From contig CALSCR010000586.1 in assembly GCA_943704495.1 (NCBI GenBank), positions 1 through 21,945 of the forward strand: 21,945 nt of DNA, in the 5' to 3' direction. A program made the position numbers and the translations under genes. The DNA is from Pigoraptor chileana. Taxonomy: Eukaryota; Opisthokonta; Filasterea. This document shows, piece by piece, positions 20,173 through 21,945 of the stretch. Position 1 is the stretch's first letter. Every line of letters starts with the position of its first letter. Below the pieces are notes generated by a model, which did no database searches, had not been told where the DNA came from, and saw nothing but the letters and a program-made list of their open reading frames with translations.

Positions 20173-21808
20173 CTATCGCAGCAGACCCGCGTTGTCGTCG
20201 TCATCGCCATCGCCGTTGCCAGGCAGCGACATTCGCGCGTAGTTTGAGTGGCTTCGCCGCTGACCAAACGGAAGCGAGAACGACGGAAGCACACGCATGC
20301 GGAAGGACTCGTGGCGGTCGTGTCCACTGTCACCTGCGTCATCGTCCTCCTCGGGCGGGCCGCGGTCACCCTGGTCACCACTGCCACCCCTGTCCGATGA
20401 CGCCAAAAACGACTTGCGATTGGCATTCTCCTCCTTTGCGGACTGTTTACCGCGACGGTCATCCTGCGATTGGGATCCCGCGGTGTCGCCGCCTTGTGAG
20501 CCTCCAACGCCAGACCCAGACGGGGCCGCAAGTGTTGTGGTTGCGTCACATGGAGAAGAATGCATGGCAATGCCGTCATTTTCCACATCACTGCCGCTGT
20601 CCTCGTCTTGCATCTTGTCATAATCGGCGTTGCTGTGGTGACTGCTGTCGGGCGTCAGTTGGAATTCACGCACAGCCCCGAAATTGGGCTTGCGGGCGGC
20701 GAGGAACATGGACTGCATCGCAAAAACGAGACCAACAAAATGTGTTCGGCGCCAGAGCGATGGAGGTAACGAGAAGGGAGTAAGAAAGGGCGGGATCAAG
20801 ATGCGCGCACACACCACCCCCCACACACGGCCAGGGTGCACATATAGTATTAAGACGCAAAGATGCACGCACACACCACACACACAAGGATTGTACAAAA
20901 AATAGTAATACGACGAAAGATGCACGCACAATCGGAAAAGTGCCTCATCATGCCTTCCAGACAAGCCATTGCAACATGGCATTTTGAGCGATGGAAGTGT
21001 GGTCACGTGCCGCGTCTGTGCTGACTGACCTTCATACGGGACCAATTGCATCGCTTGAGAGCGTCCATTTGGAAGCCAAACGTAACGGCGAGGAAGGCGC
21101 CTGCAAAATGGAACATATGAGGCGTTGATTTGAGCGTGGGTATCACGTGCCAGGTGTATTAATGTGTGTGTGTGTGTGTGTGTGTGCACGCTCTGCTCTG
21201 CACATACAACGCAGCGCGCACTGGACCCGCATGCGTCCGTACGTTCGTTCATAACAATCTACATCCCTCCTCCCCCAACACACACCCACACACCCACACA
21301 CATCCACACCCACAACGCACGCCCCCAGTGCCATAGCACACGCATCGCATTGATTAAAAGAGCAGAAAACACCCACCAAACAACGGAGCAAACGTTGCCT
21401 GCAAGAGAACGAGTGCAAATATGCGATGATCCGGATTCGCGGCATTTTGAATCCTGTCGACGTTACAAATAAACAAACAAACACCACACCCACCAACATT
21501 AACAATCGCAAACAAAAACCATGATCAAGAGGAAATACAGCAGAGGCTGTCAAAATAAAACGCATCTTATTTGAGAACTTTCCATTTAAACCATTCGAGC
21601 GCCACCGCCGCATATACCGATTCCAACCGACAGATTGTAAAAAGAGGTCAACACTCCAAACCAGAAACACACACACACACATGCAACACGCACCGATTCA
21701 CAAGGCCCGGCAAGGCAGAGACGAGGAAGATAATTGGGTAGAATCTGAGCGGCTTGACTTGCTTTTTCATCTGCTGCCTGCGTTTGGTATCCTCGGCATC
21801 GTATGTGC
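20173..21808 (-). CDS. cAMP-receptor-like GPCR, C-terminal part (TM6, TM7 and tail; 5' exons off the right edge)
   Basis: Proposed exons on the minus strand are 21808-21694, 21453-21377, 21100-21030 and 20712-20173; introns are GT-AG and all phases match (2, 1, 0). Exon 1 encodes a basic third cytoplasmic loop (TKRRQQMKKQVKP) and TM6 (LRFYPIIFLVSALPGLVNR). Exon 2 (IQNAANPDHRIFALVLLQAT) and exon 3 (AFLAVTFGFQMDALKRCNW) give TM7 and the juxtamembrane helix. The LRFYP..F..S..PGLVNRIQN and LLQATFAPLFGAFLA pattern resembles the Dictyostelium cAMP receptor and CRL family. The 179-residue tail is rich in Ser, Asp, Glu and Gly and ends GDGDDDDNAGLLR; such tails are phosphorylated in cAR1. TM1-TM5 must lie beyond 21945. 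The ligand cannot be inferred from this part. Confidence 0.85.
21163..21186. repeat. TG/CA dinucleotide microsatellite
   Basis: Twelve uninterrupted TG units inside the GPCR intron 21376-21101. A CA-rich stretch of opposite phase lies nearby at about 21280-21320, so the two could pair in the transcript. Confidence 0.85.
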
Positions 21809-21870
21809 CTGCATTGGTCAAGTGGTGTATGTGCGTATGTGTATGTGTGTGAGTGTGAGTGAGTGAGTGA

Positions 21871-21875
21871 GTGTA

Positions 21876-21942
<67 letters not shown>

Positions 21943-21945
21943 GTG
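21871..21945. repeat. GTGTAT hexanucleotide microsatellite running to the window edge
   Basis: At least 12.5 perfect copies of GTGTAT, preceded by imperfect GTGAGT/GAGT repeats from about 21830. It lies inside the GPCR gene, in the intron just upstream of the exon starting at 21808. Its full length cannot be seen. Confidence 0.9.

Noticed and set aside
1-21945. tRNA, rRNA, CRISPR arrays, operons and retroelements
   Set aside because: I saw no cloverleaf with A/B boxes, no rRNA core words, no spaced direct repeats of CRISPR type, and no reverse transcriptase, integrase or long terminal repeat signals.

Overview
This window is nuclear DNA from an unidentified single-celled eukaryote. Genes are split by GT-AG introns of about 115-577 nt, microsatellites are common, GC content looks moderate by eye, and the proteins are signalling and SUMO-pathway types. 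A true receptor tyrosine kinase (HRDLAARN loop) next to a cAMP-receptor-like GPCR suggests a unicellular relative of animals, fungi or amoebozoans, but I cannot name a lineage. Exon structures below are my own, built by matching splice signals, intron phase and family motifs. Layout, left to right. (1) Minus strand, 5468 to beyond the left edge: a Ulp1/SENP-type SUMO protease. It has a very long disordered N-terminal exon with a glutamine tract, lysine-rich stretches and three candidate SUMO-interacting motifs, followed by five short exons carrying the C48 protease domain. The catalytic His and Asp are present; the Cys exon lies off the left edge. (2) 5469-5885: a compact divergent promoter with two CACGTG boxes and a CCCTAA telobox. 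(3) Plus strand, 5886-10015: a three-exon protein with armadillo-like helices and a C-terminal BTB domain, an architecture like ARMC5. (4) 9950-11625, minus strand: coding-like segments in several frames that I cannot resolve into one gene. One carries a methyltransferase-type NPPF motif and another is rich in N-glycosylation sites. (5) 11626-12289: an upstream region with a perfect 16-bp inverted repeat whose arms each contain TCACGTGA. (6) Plus strand, 12290-19664: a receptor tyrosine kinase of about 1941 residues in five exons. Its ectodomain is a long array of roughly 26-residue GGAF/GGF repeats resembling bacterial polymorphic-outer-membrane or right-handed beta-helix repeats. It also has one transmembrane helix and a complete-looking tyrosine kinase domain. 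(7) Minus strand, 20173 to beyond the right edge: the last four exons of a cAMP-receptor-like GPCR (TM6, TM7 and a long acidic/serine-rich tail), convergent with the kinase. The most notable object is the receptor kinase: a bacterial-looking repeat ectodomain held in one uninterrupted 4.86-kb exon, joined to an intron-rich eukaryotic tyrosine kinase domain. The window holds two divergent or convergent neighbour pairs (SUMO protease with ARM-BTB; receptor kinase with GPCR). No functional link within either pair is shown by the sequence.
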